The notes under the pieces: generated by a model
What the model was told of the DNA's origin: nothing
Database searches by the model: none
Seen by the model: the letters and a program-made list of their open reading frames with translations, nothing else
Source of the DNA: Desulfuromonadales bacterium
Lineage (GTDB): Bacteria > Desulfobacterota > Desulfuromonadia > Desulfuromonadales > JACZKF01
Length of the DNA stretch: 64,000 nt
Direction: 5' to 3'
NCBI GenBank assembly: GCA_029289095.1
Contig: JARFUG010000010.1
Span: 1 to 64,000 of the forward strand
In this document: positions 8,551 through 17,926 of the stretch, in pieces
Numbering within the stretch: the first letter of the stretch is position 1
Layout of the letters: each line of letters starts with the position of its first letter
Position numbers and translations under genes: made by a program

Positions 8551-9474
8551 ATGTCTCCTCTCTTTCTGAAACATTACAAGCTTCTCTACCTGCTGCTTCC
8601 CGTCGCACTCGGTCTCGCCCTGGGACATCTGGCGGCGACCGGTGCTGGAATCGTGCTGACCCCTGCCGCGCCCCAGACGATCGCGATGGTCGATCAGGCG
8701 CCGGCGGCGACCCGAAAGGCCGTCCTGCAGGACTACCAGGGGATTGTCGAGCGCAACATCTTCGACTCCACCGCCAAACCGGTGGTGGCGCTGCAGGAAG
8801 AAGAGCAGGCCCCCGCCGTATCGAGCGCCCCGATGACGCGCAGCGACCTGTCTCTGTTCGGCACCGTCGTGCGGGCCGAAGCGTCGCTGGCGGTGATCCG
8901 CACCAACAGGGATGTGCGCACCTACAAGCTCGGCGCCGAACTCCAGGGAGGCGGGCTGGTCGATACGATCGAGCGCAATACAGTCGTGATCCGCTACAAC
9001 AACGGCAGCACCCAGACGCTGTCGCTGCGCGATGACGAGAAGGCCGCCACGGCGTCCGCCCCCGCTGCCGCCCCGACGACTGCGCGCGGACGCGCCGCCG
9101 CGGCGTCCGCCCCTGCAGCCCAGGCGGTCGGCGGGGAGATCCGCCCCGTCGGTGAGAACCGCTGGGTCATCCCGCAGCAGGTGGCGGCACAAGCTCGCGG
9201 AAACCTCAATGAACTTCTTCGGCAGGCCCGGATGGAACCGAATATCGTCGACGGCCAGACGCAAGGGTTCGTGGTGCGCATGATCCAGCCCCGCTCTTTG
9301 CTGGCCCTGCTCGGCATCCAGCGCGGCGATGTACTGCATGAGATCAACGGCGTCGAGCTCGACAGCCCCGAGAAAGCCCTTCAGATTTTTCAACAACTTC
9401 GCGAAGCGCGCAGCATCTCCATCGGCCTTGAGCGTGGAGGCAGCAATCACACTTTTCAATATGAAATCGAATAG
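8551..9474 (+). CDS. gspC: T2SS inner-membrane protein GspC
   Basis: A 307-residue protein with a short cytoplasmic N-terminus, one transmembrane helix (about 10-30), a homology region carrying the typical IVERNIFDS signature (about 64-72) and a C-terminal PDZ domain (about 225-307, LGIQRGDVLHEINGVELD). GspC links the inner-membrane assembly platform to the secretin GspD. An Ala/Pro-rich linker (about 165-200) joins the parts. It is the first gene of the operon; gspD follows after 12 nt. Confidence 0.93.
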   Translation: MSPLFLKHYKLLYLLLPVALGLALGHLAATGAGIVLTPAAPQTIAMVDQAPAATRKAVLQDYQGIVERNIFDSTAKPVVALQEEEQAPAVSSAPMTRSDLSLFGTVVRAEASLAVIRTNRDVRTYKLGAELQGGGLVDTIERNTVVIRYNNGSTQTLSLRDDEKAATASAPAAAPTTARGRAAAASAPAAQAVGGEIRPVGENRWVIPQQVAAQARGNLNELLRQARMEPNIVDGQTQGFVVRMIQPRSLLALLGIQRGDVLHEINGVELDSPEKALQIFQQLREARSISIGLERGGSNHTFQYEIE

Positions 9475-9486
9475 GAGGACCTTCCC

Positions 9487-11508
9487 GTGTTCCTGAGACA
9501 TGTCCGTGCGCTTGCATTTCTGCTCTGCTTCGCCCTTTTCTTCCCCGGCGCGGTACCGGCACAGCAGCAGGAGAGGGTCTCCCTCGATTTTCGCGACATC
9601 GAGCTTCCCGATCTGATCCAGACGATCAGCGAGCTGACGGGGAGAAACTTCATCTACGACGAGACGGTCCGGGGGCGCGCCACGATCATCTCCCCCGACC
9701 CGATGAGCCTTGAGCAGGCCTATCACCTCTTTCTCACCGTTCTCAACGTCAAGGGGTTCACCGTCGTTCCGGCCGGCCCGGTCAACCGGATCGTTCCGCT
9801 GCGCGACGTCAGGGAGCAGACCCTGCCCCTGGCTGTCAGAGACCGCGAGTTTCCGCCGGAGCAGCACGTCACCCGCGTTGTCCCCCTTCAGAACCTCGAC
9901 GCCTCGGCCGTCGCCGCGACGGTCCTTGCGCCGCTGGTTCCCAAAACGAGCAGCGTCGTCGCCTACCCGCCGTCCAACACTCTGATCATCACCGACACGG
10001 CGGCCAATATCGAGCGCCTGATGCGCATACTGCGCCAGATGGATCACCCCCGGGCTTTCGACCTGCTGGAGGTCATCCCACTGCAGTACGCCGATGCCAC
10101 CGAGGTCGCCCAGATCCTGACGCAGGTTCTGGCCGGCGGCCCCCCCGCCACCCCGGCGCGGCGCGCCCGCGCCGCAGTAGCCGCTGCTCCCGGCGCCGCG
10201 GAAGGAAGCCGGGTCATCCCGTACGCGCGCACCAACCACCTCGTCGTCATGGCGACCGAAGACGACATGATCACCATCCGGCAACTGGTGGCCCGTCTCG
10301 ACCAGCGCACCGCCCAGGTCCACGCCGGGATCTACGTCTACTATCTGGAGAACGCCGACGCCGAAACGCTGGCCACGACCCTCAACCAGATCATCACCGG
10401 CATCCGGGCCCAGGCGGCCCCTCCCGCTCGGCGCCCCGCCGCCGCCCCTGCGGTCGAGCCCCCCGGCGAGAGAGCGCCGGCGCTGGAGACGGTGGCGATC
10501 ACCGCCGACAAGCCGACCAACGCCCTGATCATCAACAGCACCCCGGAAGACTACGAGACGCTGCAGGGGATCATCCGCCAGCTCGACGTGCGCCGTCGCC
10601 AGGTCTTCGTCGAGGCGCTGATCCTCGAGATCTCCATGGACGCCACCAAGCAGCTCGGAGCGTCGCTGCAGGGGGTGATTTCCACCGGCGGCGGCGACGG
10701 AGTCATCTTCGGCGCCACGCAGGGATCGGTCCTCGGCCCGAGCCCGACGACCCTCGCCGCGGCCATCGACGGCATCCGACTCGGGGGGATCTCCAGGCTC
10801 ATCACCGTCACCGGTCCCGACGGCAATCAAATCACCGTCCCCGCCCTCTCGGCCCTCATCGACCTGTCCAAGTCGACGGGAGACGTGAACATCCTCTCGG
10901 CGCCGCGCCTGCTGACCAGCGACAACGAGGAGGCCGAGATCATCGTCGGCCAGAACGTGCCGATCATCACCCAGCGCCTCACCGACGCCGCCGGGGTCGG
11001 ACTGGCCCAGAGCGTCGCCGTAGAGCGCCGCGACGTTGCCCTGACGCTGCGCTTCACTCCCCAGATCACCGAGGGGAACATGGTGCGCCTCAACGTCCTG
11101 CAGGAGATCACCAACATCGCTCCAACCGCCGTCGGCAACGTCGACCAGGTCGGCCCGACGCTGACCAAGCGCCTGATCCGCAACACGGTCCTCGCCGAAG
11201 ACGGCCGGACGGTCGTTCTGGGGGGGCTCATCGACAGCAACGAGACCGAACGGATCACCAAGGTCCCGCTGCTCGGCGATATCCCGGGGCTGCGATGGCT
11301 CTTCAGAAACACGCGTAAAGACGAGCGCAAGACGAATCTCCTCGTCTTCATCACCCCGACGATCATCCGCGATCCCTCCGACCTGAGCCAGGTCACCCGC
11401 CAGAGCCGCGAAAACATGGAACTGTTCAAGGCCGGGCTCTACCAGCCGGTCATCAACCTCGAAGAAGAGCCCGAGCAGATCGAATACCGTCTGCCTGAGA
11501 TCCAATAG
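9487..11508 (+). CDS. gspD: T2SS outer-membrane secretin GspD
   Basis: A 673-residue secretin. It starts at GTG (9487) behind AGGAGG. A signal peptide (about 1-25) precedes N0 (30-97), N1 (130-190), N2 (193-273) and N3 (277-366), then the secretin barrel domain (370-630) with the conserved VPLLGDIPGLRWLF. Two Ala/Pro/Arg-rich inserts interrupt N2 (about 218-242) and N3 (about 308-334). The protein forms the outer-membrane exit channel for folded proteins. No pilotin gene is evident nearby. Confidence 0.97.
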   Translation: MFLRHVRALAFLLCFALFFPGAVPAQQQERVSLDFRDIELPDLIQTISELTGRNFIYDETVRGRATIISPDPMSLEQAYHLFLTVLNVKGFTVVPAGPVNRIVPLRDVREQTLPLAVRDREFPPEQHVTRVVPLQNLDASAVAATVLAPLVPKTSSVVAYPPSNTLIITDTAANIERLMRILRQMDHPRAFDLLEVIPLQYADATEVAQILTQVLAGGPPATPARRARAAVAAAPGAAEGSRVIPYARTNHLVVMATEDDMITIRQLVARLDQRTAQVHAGIYVYYLENADAETLATTLNQIITGIRAQAAPPARRPAAAPAVEPPGERAPALETVAITADKPTNALIINSTPEDYETLQGIIRQLDVRRRQVFVEALILEISMDATKQLGASLQGVISTGGGDGVIFGATQGSVLGPSPTTLAAAIDGIRLGGISRLITVTGPDGNQITVPALSALIDLSKSTGDVNILSAPRLLTSDNEEAEIIVGQNVPIITQRLTDAAGVGLAQSVAVERRDVALTLRFTPQITEGNMVRLNVLQEITNIAPTAVGNVDQVGPTLTKRLIRNTVLAEDGRTVVLGGLIDSNETERITKVPLLGDIPGLRWLFRNTRKDERKTNLLVFITPTIIRDPSDLSQVTRQSRENMELFKAGLYQPVINLEEEPEQIEYRLPEIQ

Positions 11509-11519
11509 CAAGGAACCGT

Positions 11520-13217
11520 ATGACCCGTTGGAAAGTGCTGGGGGAGATCCTCCAGGCCGATTTCAGCGTTCCGGGGGACCGGATCGCCGAAGCGCTCAAG
11601 AATCAGGAAATCTCCGGCAAGCTTTTGGGAGAAATTCTTCTGGGGATGAAGGCGATCACCCCCGAGACCCTCGCTGCCGCCCTGGCCGCGCAGCAGGGGC
11701 TCGACTTCCTCAAGACGATTCCCGACGAGGGAGCCGGCTCCGACCTGCTGGAGCTGATCCCCATCGGCTTCGCCAAGGAGTACCGGGTTTTCCCCATCAA
11801 TCGCAGCGACGGGCGCCTGCGGGTGGCGGTGGCCGACCCTCTCGACACCCGCCCCCTGAACGACCTGGCCGCGCTGACGCGCACCCGTCTCGAGATCGCC
11901 GTCGCAACGCCGGACGAGATCCTGCGCGCCATCAATCGCAGCTATGAGCGCAAGGCCGGAGAGGCCCAGGACTTCGTCGAGGATATCGAGGGAGGCGAGT
12001 CGCAGCTTGCAGGAAACCTGGAGCCCGCAGACCTGCTCGACACTTCGGACGAGGCGCCGATCATCCGCTTCGTCAACAGCCTGATCACCCAGGCCTACAA
12101 GCAGCGTGCGAGCGACATCCACATCGAGCCCTTCGAGACGGAACTGATCATCCGCTACCGCGTCGACGGCATCCTCTACGACGTCCTGTCGCCGCCGCAC
12201 CGGGCGCAGGCGAGCATCACCAGCCGCCTGAAGATCATGTCCAACCTCAACATCGCCGAGAAGCGTCTGCCGCAGGACGGCCGCTTTCGGGTGCGCATCG
12301 CCGGCAAGGACGTCGACGTGCGCGTCTCGACCCTGCCCACCGCCTTCGGTGAGAGGGTCGTCATGCGTCTGCTCGACAAGGCCTCCAACGTCCTTACCCT
12401 CGAAGAGGTCGGGATGGACCCGCAGATGCTGCGGATGGTGAACGGGATGATCACCAAGAGCCACGGCATCTTCCTCGTCACCGGCCCCACCGGCTCGGGG
12501 AAGACGACGACCCTCTACGCGGCGCTCACCCGCCTGAACAGCCGCGAGAAGAACATCATCACCGTCGAGGACCCCATCGAGTACCAACTCGCAGGGGTCG
12601 GTCAGATCCAGGTCAATCCGAAGATCAACCTGACCTTCGCCGCGGGGCTGCGCTCGATTCTTCGCCAGGACCCCGACATCATCATGGTCGGCGAGATCCG
12701 CGACGGGGAGACGGCCGAAATCGCCGTTCAGTCGGCCCTCACCGGCCACATGGTCTTCTCGACCCTGCACACCAACGACGCCGCCGGCGCGCTCACCCGC
12801 CTGGTCGAGATGGGGATCGAGCCGTTTCTGGCCGCCTCCTCCATCGTCGGCATCCTCGCGCAGCGTCTGGTGCGTCGCGTCTGCCCGAGCTGCCGCGAAG
12901 CGTACCGCCCCACCCCCGAGATGCTGCGCGAGATGGGGCTCGGCACGGCGGTCGCCTCTGATGCCGTCTTCTACCGCGGCGCCGGTTGCTCCGAGTGCAT
13001 GGGGATCGGCTACCGGGGCCGAAAGGGGATCTACGAACTTCTCACCGTCGACGAACAGGTGCGCGATCTGCTGCTGCAGAACAAGGACGCCGCCTCCATC
13101 AAGAGCGCCGCAATGAAGAAGGGGATGCGCACCTTGCGCGACGCCGGCCTCGCCATGGCGCTCGCCGGTGAAACCTCCATCGAGGAAGTTCTGCGCGTCA
13201 CGCAGGAGGAGATCTAG
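11520..13217 (+). CDS. gspE: T2SS assembly ATPase GspE
   Basis: A 565-residue secretion ATPase. N1E-type domain (about 1-140), then the RecA-like core with Walker A GPTGSGKT (322-329), Asp box region ITVEDPIEYQ, Walker B IIMVGEIRDGETAE and the His box (STLHTNDA). A tetracysteine zinc site is intact (Cys455, Cys458, Cys490, Cys493). It powers pseudopilus assembly from the cytoplasmic face. It begins 11 nt after gspD and ends 2 nt before gspF. Confidence 0.97.
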   Translation: MTRWKVLGEILQADFSVPGDRIAEALKNQEISGKLLGEILLGMKAITPETLAAALAAQQGLDFLKTIPDEGAGSDLLELIPIGFAKEYRVFPINRSDGRLRVAVADPLDTRPLNDLAALTRTRLEIAVATPDEILRAINRSYERKAGEAQDFVEDIEGGESQLAGNLEPADLLDTSDEAPIIRFVNSLITQAYKQRASDIHIEPFETELIIRYRVDGILYDVLSPPHRAQASITSRLKIMSNLNIAEKRLPQDGRFRVRIAGKDVDVRVSTLPTAFGERVVMRLLDKASNVLTLEEVGMDPQMLRMVNGMITKSHGIFLVTGPTGSGKTTTLYAALTRLNSREKNIITVEDPIEYQLAGVGQIQVNPKINLTFAAGLRSILRQDPDIIMVGEIRDGETAEIAVQSALTGHMVFSTLHTNDAAGALTRLVEMGIEPFLAASSIVGILAQRLVRRVCPSCREAYRPTPEMLREMGLGTAVASDAVFYRGAGCSECMGIGYRGRKGIYELLTVDEQVRDLLLQNKDAASIKSAAMKKGMRTLRDAGLAMALAGETSIEEVLRVTQEEI

Positions 13218-13219
13218 CG

Positions 13220-14443
13220 TTGCCTCTTTTCGAGTACACCGGGTACAACGCCGCCGGGAAGAAGGTCTCCGGAGCGGTCGAAGGCGCCGGACGCCGCGCC
13301 GTTCTGCTCAAACTCAAGGCGGACGGGATCTTCCCCACCAACCTCAGGGAGGAGGCGACAGCCGCTGCCGTCGGCGCCAAGGCACCCATCAAACTGGAGC
13401 TGACCCGGCGCGTTCCCGTCACCGAACTCGCCACCGCCACGCGCCAGCTCGCCACGCTGCTCGGCGCGGGGCTCCCCCTCGACGAGGCGCTCGGCACCAT
13501 CGGAGGGCAGTTGGAGAACGTGCGCCTCGCCCGCGCCTTCAGCGCCGTGCGCGAAGAGGTCGTCCAGGGGCAGGCTCTGCATGAGGCGCTCGGCGCCCAT
13601 CCGCGCATCTTCCCCGTCCTGTTCATCAACATGGTGCAGGTGGGGGAGAACACCGGCACTCTCGATCAGGTCCTGCAGCGCCTCGCCGACTTTCTCGAAG
13701 AACAGGCCAAACTCAAAAGCCGCATCCAGTCGGCCATGGCATACCCCGTCCTCATGTGCCTCATCGGCATCGGCGTCCTCTTCTTCCTCTTCGCCTTCGT
13801 CGTGCCGCAGGTCGTGCGCATGCTCGAGGATCTGGGGCAGGCCCTCCCCACCCCGACGCGCGTGCTGATCGCGACCAGCGAGTTCCTTTCGGCCTGGTGG
13901 TGGGTCTTCCTGCTCCTTATGGCGCTGGGCGCCCTTGGGGTGCAGCGCTGGCGGCGCACCGAGGAGGGTCGCTACAAGCTCGACCGCCTCGCGCTCAAGG
14001 TCCCTTTGTTCGGTCGCCTGAACCTGCTCGTCGCCACGGCGCGCTTCAGTCGTACGCTGGGAACTCTGCTTCGCAGCGGCGTTCCGCTCCTCAAGGCCCT
14101 CGACATCGTCACCAACCTGATGCAGAACAGGGTCCTTCGCAAGGCCCTCGAAGACACCTCCGTCGCCGTGCGCGAAGGCGAGGGTCTGGCGGGGCCGATC
14201 AAGCGCTCGGGGGTCTTCCCCCCCATGGTGGCGCAGATGGCGGCCGTCGGCGAGCGCAGCGGCGATCTCGAAGACATGCTCTTTCGGGTGGCCGACACCT
14301 ACGAACACCAGGTCGACCTCACCCTCAACGGCCTCCTCTCCCTGCTCGAGCCGATCATGATTCTCGTGATGGGAGGGGTCGTCGGTTTCATCGTCCTGTC
14401 GATCCTTCTTCCGATCTTCCAGGCGAGCCAGGGGATGGGGTGA
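13220..14443 (+). CDS. gspF: T2SS inner-membrane platform protein GspF
   Basis: A 407-residue polytopic protein with two GspF/PilC domains (about 70-195 and 275-400) and three predicted membrane helices (about 170-195, 220-245, 375-400). It starts at TTG (13220) with AGGAGG lying in the last codons of gspE, a layout consistent with translational coupling. Known role: platform protein that engages GspE and the pseudopilins. Confidence 0.96.
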   Translation: MPLFEYTGYNAAGKKVSGAVEGAGRRAVLLKLKADGIFPTNLREEATAAAVGAKAPIKLELTRRVPVTELATATRQLATLLGAGLPLDEALGTIGGQLENVRLARAFSAVREEVVQGQALHEALGAHPRIFPVLFINMVQVGENTGTLDQVLQRLADFLEEQAKLKSRIQSAMAYPVLMCLIGIGVLFFLFAFVVPQVVRMLEDLGQALPTPTRVLIATSEFLSAWWWVFLLLMALGALGVQRWRRTEEGRYKLDRLALKVPLFGRLNLLVATARFSRTLGTLLRSGVPLLKALDIVTNLMQNRVLRKALEDTSVAVREGEGLAGPIKRSGVFPPMVAQMAAVGERSGDLEDMLFRVADTYEHQVDLTLNGLLSLLEPIMILVMGGVVGFIVLSILLPIFQASQGMG

Positions 14444-14627
14444 AAAAGCAGTGGCCAGAATCCAGGAGCCAGGAGCCAGGAGAAAATCAAGAGCCAAGAC
14501 TTCATTCAGGCTTCTGACAGGGAATGGATAGAACAACCGTAGTCGGGAGCCGATAGCCAGGGTCAGGAGAAGATCCAAAGCAAATGCTTTTCCTCCTGGC
14601 TACTGATACAACATCAAAGGAGTTGCA
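14444..14627 (+). repeat. gspF-gspG gap with CCAGGAG heptamer repeats
   Basis: The gap contains three perfect tandem copies of CCAGGAG (14462-14482), and an AAGCAAATGCTTTT inverted repeat near 14577-14590. AAAGGAG for gspG lies at its end. No gene. Similar 7-mer tandems (GGAGTTG) are found at 26479-26499 and, in reverse orientation, near 27325-27345. Confidence 0.6.
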
Positions 14628-15077
14628 ATGACCAACCAGAAATCAAACCTTTTGCGCGGCCAGAAAGGCTTCACCCTCATCGAGATCATGGTCGTGGTTG
14701 TGATCCTCGGCATTCTGGCCGGGATTGTCGTTCCGCGTCTTCTCGACCGACCTGAGGAAGCCCGGCGCACACAGGCCGCCGTGCAGATCAAGAGCCTGCA
14801 GGAGGCGCTGGCGCTCTACCGGCTCGACAACGGCTTCTATCCGACGACCGAGCAGGGGCTTCAGGCCCTTGTCAGCAAGCCGCAGGTCGGCCGCATCCCC
14901 AACCGCTACCGCGACGGCGGGTACATCGCGCGGATTCCTCTGGACCCCTGGGGGAACCAGTACGTCTTCCTCTCACCGGGGATCCACGACGAAATCGACA
15001 TCATCTCCTACGGCGCCGACGGCCAACCGGGGGGCGAAGGCAGGGATGCGGATATCAACAGTTGGGAACTCGATTAA
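14628..15077 (+). CDS. gspG: T2SS major pseudopilin GspG
   Basis: A 149-residue class III prepilin: short basic leader, cleavage motif KGFTLIEIMVVV (cut after Gly14, Glu at mature +5) and the GspG C-terminal fold with DPWGNQYVF and the calcium-loop region near the end (SYGADGQPGGEGRDADI). It is the main subunit of the pseudopilus. The start is supported by AAAGGAG 6 nt upstream. The prepilin peptidase (gspO/pilD) is not in this window. Confidence 0.97.
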   Translation: MTNQKSNLLRGQKGFTLIEIMVVVVILGILAGIVVPRLLDRPEEARRTQAAVQIKSLQEALALYRLDNGFYPTTEQGLQALVSKPQVGRIPNRYRDGGYIARIPLDPWGNQYVFLSPGIHDEIDIISYGADGQPGGEGRDADINSWELD

Positions 15078-15301
15078 TTTCTGCCCGAAAACGGCCCTTT
15101 TCCGCAATCTCTGCGTCAATCTGCGGCCTTGCTTGAGCGGCGTACCGTTGTACGCCTCCGGGCAAGTCCCTGATTTCCTCGACTTTGCGAAAAATTGCTC
15201 GTTTTCGGATCAGAAACTTGCCAGTTTTCATCCGGAGATCCCGGATGAAAACTTGATTGCCCCCCCCTTTCGCCGGACGTCCTCACCGGGCGTCCGGCGA
15301 A
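15078..15301 (+). repeat. Hairpin-rich insert between gspG and gspH
   Basis: Successive inverted repeats: GGCGTAC-CGTT-GTACGCC (about 15133-15150), GTTTTCATCCGG facing CCGGATGAAAAC (about 15228-15252), and TTTCGCCGGACG facing CGTCCGGCGAAA (about 15267-15301). A CTGCGTCAATCTGCGGCC piece near 15110 matches the family at 738-838. The last hairpin lies inside the presumed gspH leader peptide. Confidence 0.65.
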
Positions 15302-15786
15302 AGGAAGCGGGCTTCACGCTCATCGAACTCGCCCTGGTCGTACTGCTGATCGGACTCTTTTCGGCTTTTGCCGTTCCGCAACTGCTCGGTTTCGGCGGCA
15401 ACCACCTGGAGAGCAACGCCCGGCGCATCGCCGGAACGGTCAAGTATCTCTTCAACGAGTCGGCGCTCAACGGCCACGAATATCACCTCACCTTCAACCT
15501 CGACGAGGGGACCTTCGGCGCAAGGGTTCTCAGAGAAGACGGCGAACTCATTCCCGTCCCCGGCAGGTGGGGCGGGCAGTCTCTGCGCGGAGACACCCGC
15601 TTTCAGGACATCGTGGTGACGGGACGCGGGCTCTACAGTTCCGGCGAAGCGACCAGCGTCATTCATCCGACGGGATGGCTGGAGGAGACGATCATCCATC
15701 TGCGCCAGGGGGACAAGGTCCTCACCGTCCGGGTCAAACCCTTCACCGGCACCTCCGAGATCTACGATGGGTATCGGGAATTCTAA
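15253..15786 (+). CDS. gspH: T2SS minor pseudopilin GspH
   Basis: A prepilin with the cleavage site EAG|FTLIELALVVLLIG and a GspH-type C-terminal domain. The frame is open far upstream, but the nearest usable start before the cleavage site is TTG at 15253, giving a 20-residue leader and 177 residues in all. No ATG or GTG lies between. The leader codes through a perfect 12-bp hairpin, so the start and its efficiency are uncertain. The 3' end overlaps gspI by 20 nt. Confidence 0.8.
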   Translation: MIAPPFRRTSSPGVRRKEAGFTLIELALVVLLIGLFSAFAVPQLLGFGGNHLESNARRIAGTVKYLFNESALNGHEYHLTFNLDEGTFGARVLREDGELIPVPGRWGGQSLRGDTRFQDIVVTGRGLYSSGEATSVIHPTGWLEETIIHLRQGDKVLTVRVKPFTGTSEIYDGYREF

Positions 15787-16174
15787 AAGCCAGGAACGCG
15801 TCCCGCGTCCCGCATCCCAGAAGGGCTTCACCCTTCTGGAAGTCATGATCGCCATGGCGGTGGTCGCCATCGCTCTTGTCACCCTGATGGGGATGAGCGT
15901 GCGCAGCATCGAGGTGAACGCCCGGTTGCAGAAGACCACGCAGGCGACGCTCCTGGCGCAGCAGCGTATGAGCGAGATCGAAGTCGCCGCCGCCGAAGGC
16001 AATCCCCCCGCCGAGAACGAGGAAGGGGTTTTCGACCCCCCCTTCGACAACTTTCGATGGCGGGTGAACTACGAGGAGACGCCGCTGGACTTCCTGCGGC
16101 TGATCACCGTCACCGTCGTGTGGGGGAACGAGGGGCGAAACGAGATGGTCGATCTGACCTCCTTTGTCTTTTGA
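15767..16174 (+). CDS. gspI: T2SS minor pseudopilin GspI
   Basis: A 135-residue prepilin: basic leader, QKGFTLLEVMIAMAVVAIAL, then a short globular domain with the GspI-like ending (LITVTVVWG). It starts inside the 3' end of gspH (20-nt overlap), suggesting coupled translation. GspI nucleates the pseudopilus tip with GspJ and GspK. Confidence 0.93.
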   Translation: MGIGNSKSQERVPRPASQKGFTLLEVMIAMAVVAIALVTLMGMSVRSIEVNARLQKTTQATLLAQQRMSEIEVAAAEGNPPAENEEGVFDPPFDNFRWRVNYEETPLDFLRLITVTVVWGNEGRNEMVDLTSFVF

Positions 16175-16180
16175 CTTGAG

Positions 16181-16264
16181 CCTCCTCCTTGATTAGGAGG
16201 GGGTTGGGGGTGGTAGAGATGGAAGGTTACCACCCCCCGGCCCCCTCCTGAAACAGTAGGGGGA
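16181..16264 (+). repeat. CCCCTCCT palindromic repeat, copy 2 (inside gsp operon)
   Basis: Same architecture as 4077-4163: CCTCCT-TGATT-AGGAGG hairpin, GGGGGTGGT...ACCACCCCCC pair, then CCCCCTCCTG...AGTAGGGGG. It fills most of the gap between gspI and gspJ, so the operon transcript must carry it. Confidence 0.75.
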
Positions 16265-16300
16265 GAAAATCCATTACGAATTTACGGATTATCCATTCGA

Positions 16301-16948
16301 GTGCGCACCAACCGACAAAAAGGCTTCACCCTCGTCGAGGTGATGGTGGCGGTGACGATCATCGCGCTGCTTCTCACCTCGGTCTACGGCGTCTTCACCT
16401 CCGCCGCCGGCGCCAAGCAGCGTCTGGAGGCCGAGGGGGAGGGGTTCCATCAGGCCCGCGTTCTTTTCGACCGCATGGGCCGGGAGTTGAGGGGGGCCTA
16501 TTTTCAGCAGGGCAAACCGGGCGCGCGCCTTGTCGGCGGCAAGACGCTCGACGACTTTCCCTACCTGGAGCTGACCACGACGGCGGGAACTCCCTACGGA
16601 GGACGACGCGGAGGGATCTCCGTCGTGCGTTACGAGCTGCGCGTCGACCGGGACGCCCCCATCGGCGACGACACCCGCGTCCTGATGCGGGACGAGTATT
16701 CCATGTTCGAACCACCCGCCGCCGATCGCGAAGGCTATCGCCTCGCAACGGGAATCGGGGAGATGGCCGTGCGTTTCTACCGCAACGGCCAGTGGCATGA
16801 GGAATGGCATTCAACCCGGGACGGCGGTCTTCCGCAACTGGTGGAGATCACCCTCACGATGGCGCTCGAGGGGCAGGATGTCCCGTTCCGCTCCTCCTTC
16901 GAGATCCCCCTGGCCACGGGCGGGCTTCCTTCGGCGGGGCTTCCGTGA
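16301..16948 (+). CDS. gspJ: T2SS minor pseudopilin GspJ
   Basis: A 215-residue prepilin starting at GTG with a very short leader and QKGFTLVEVMVAVTIIALLL. The size and the FDRMGRELRGAYF region fit GspJ. There is no clear ribosome-binding site, perhaps because the upstream repeat displaced it. The stop overlaps the gspK start (TGATG). Confidence 0.92.
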   Translation: MRTNRQKGFTLVEVMVAVTIIALLLTSVYGVFTSAAGAKQRLEAEGEGFHQARVLFDRMGRELRGAYFQQGKPGARLVGGKTLDDFPYLELTTTAGTPYGGRRGGISVVRYELRVDRDAPIGDDTRVLMRDEYSMFEPPAADREGYRLATGIGEMAVRFYRNGQWHEEWHSTRDGGLPQLVEITLTMALEGQDVPFRSSFEIPLATGGLPSAGLP

Positions 16949-17922
16949 TGAGCCCGGTGCGCAATGAAAAGGGGATGGCCCTTCTCCTGGTCCTGGTAAT
17001 CGTGGCCCTCCTTTCGGCCCTGCTCATGGAATTCGCCTTCTCCACCCACGTCGACATGCGCCTGACCGAGACCTATCGCGACAGCACCCGGTCATGGTAT
17101 CTTTCCAAGGGCGGGATTCAGGCGGGTCGCATGATCCTGCGGCTCGATGCCAACGCCTACGATCATCCGTCGGAGTTCTGGGGGCTGGGGGTGCCGTCGT
17201 ACCCGGTGGGAGAGAACGGCGTCGTCTCCATCGAGATCGAGGACCTGAGCGGCAGGCTCAACCTCAACGACCTCGTCGCCCCCGGTGGAGTGAACCCCAA
17301 TGTTGCCGTGCGCCAGATCTTTACCCGGCTCTTCGAGGATCTTGACCAGAGCCATCCGCAGGCCTTTCCGGGACGCCCAGCCGACATGGTGGCGGCGCTC
17401 ATCGACTGGATCGATGCGGACGACGATGTCTACAGAGGTCCCGACGGATCGGTCGAAGGCGCAGAGAGCCCGTACTACATGAGCCTCGATCCGCCCTATC
17501 CGGCAAAGAACGCTCTTTTCGACACCCTTGACGAGATCCTCCTGGTGCGCGACTTCACCCCCGAGACCCTTCGCATCCTGGAACCCTTCGTCGCGGTGCA
17601 CCCGCGGCACGGAAGCGCCGTCAACATCAATACGGCGTCGGCCGAGGTCCTGATGGCCCTTCACGACGACGTCGACCAGTCCGTTGCCGAGAGAATCGTG
17701 CAGGCCCGCCAGGAACAGCCCTTCACCACCATCGAGGACCTCCGAGACCTCCTGGGGGCCGAGTCCCCCGCCTACTCGGGGCTGGTGACCGCCGGGGTGC
17801 GGGTGCGCAGCGACTTTTTCCGCATCACCTCCCGCGCCGGCGTCGGCGCAGGAGGCGCCCGCACCGCAACCGCCGTCGTAAACGCCAGCGGCGAGCAAGT
17901 CTATTACCTGAGAGTGGATTAA
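16948..17922 (+). CDS. gspK: T2SS pseudopilus tip protein GspK
   Basis: A 324-residue protein with the cleavage region EKG|MALLLVLVIVALLSALL, lacking the +5 Glu as is normal for GspK, followed by two SAM-like helical regions (NLNDLVAPGG, INTASAEVLMAL). It caps the pseudopilus with GspI and GspJ. The start at 16948 shares one base with the gspJ stop. Confidence 0.95.
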   Translation: MSPVRNEKGMALLLVLVIVALLSALLMEFAFSTHVDMRLTETYRDSTRSWYLSKGGIQAGRMILRLDANAYDHPSEFWGLGVPSYPVGENGVVSIEIEDLSGRLNLNDLVAPGGVNPNVAVRQIFTRLFEDLDQSHPQAFPGRPADMVAALIDWIDADDDVYRGPDGSVEGAESPYYMSLDPPYPAKNALFDTLDEILLVRDFTPETLRILEPFVAVHPRHGSAVNINTASAEVLMALHDDVDQSVAERIVQARQEQPFTTIEDLRDLLGAESPAYSGLVTAGVRVRSDFFRITSRAGVGAGGARTATAVVNASGEQVYYLRVD

Positions 17923-17926
17923 CGAT

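Noticed and set aside
8521-11511. 996-codon minus-strand ORF opposite gspC/gspD
   Set aside because: Antisense shadow of well-identified secretion genes; composition is Gly/Asp/Arg/Val repeats without domains.
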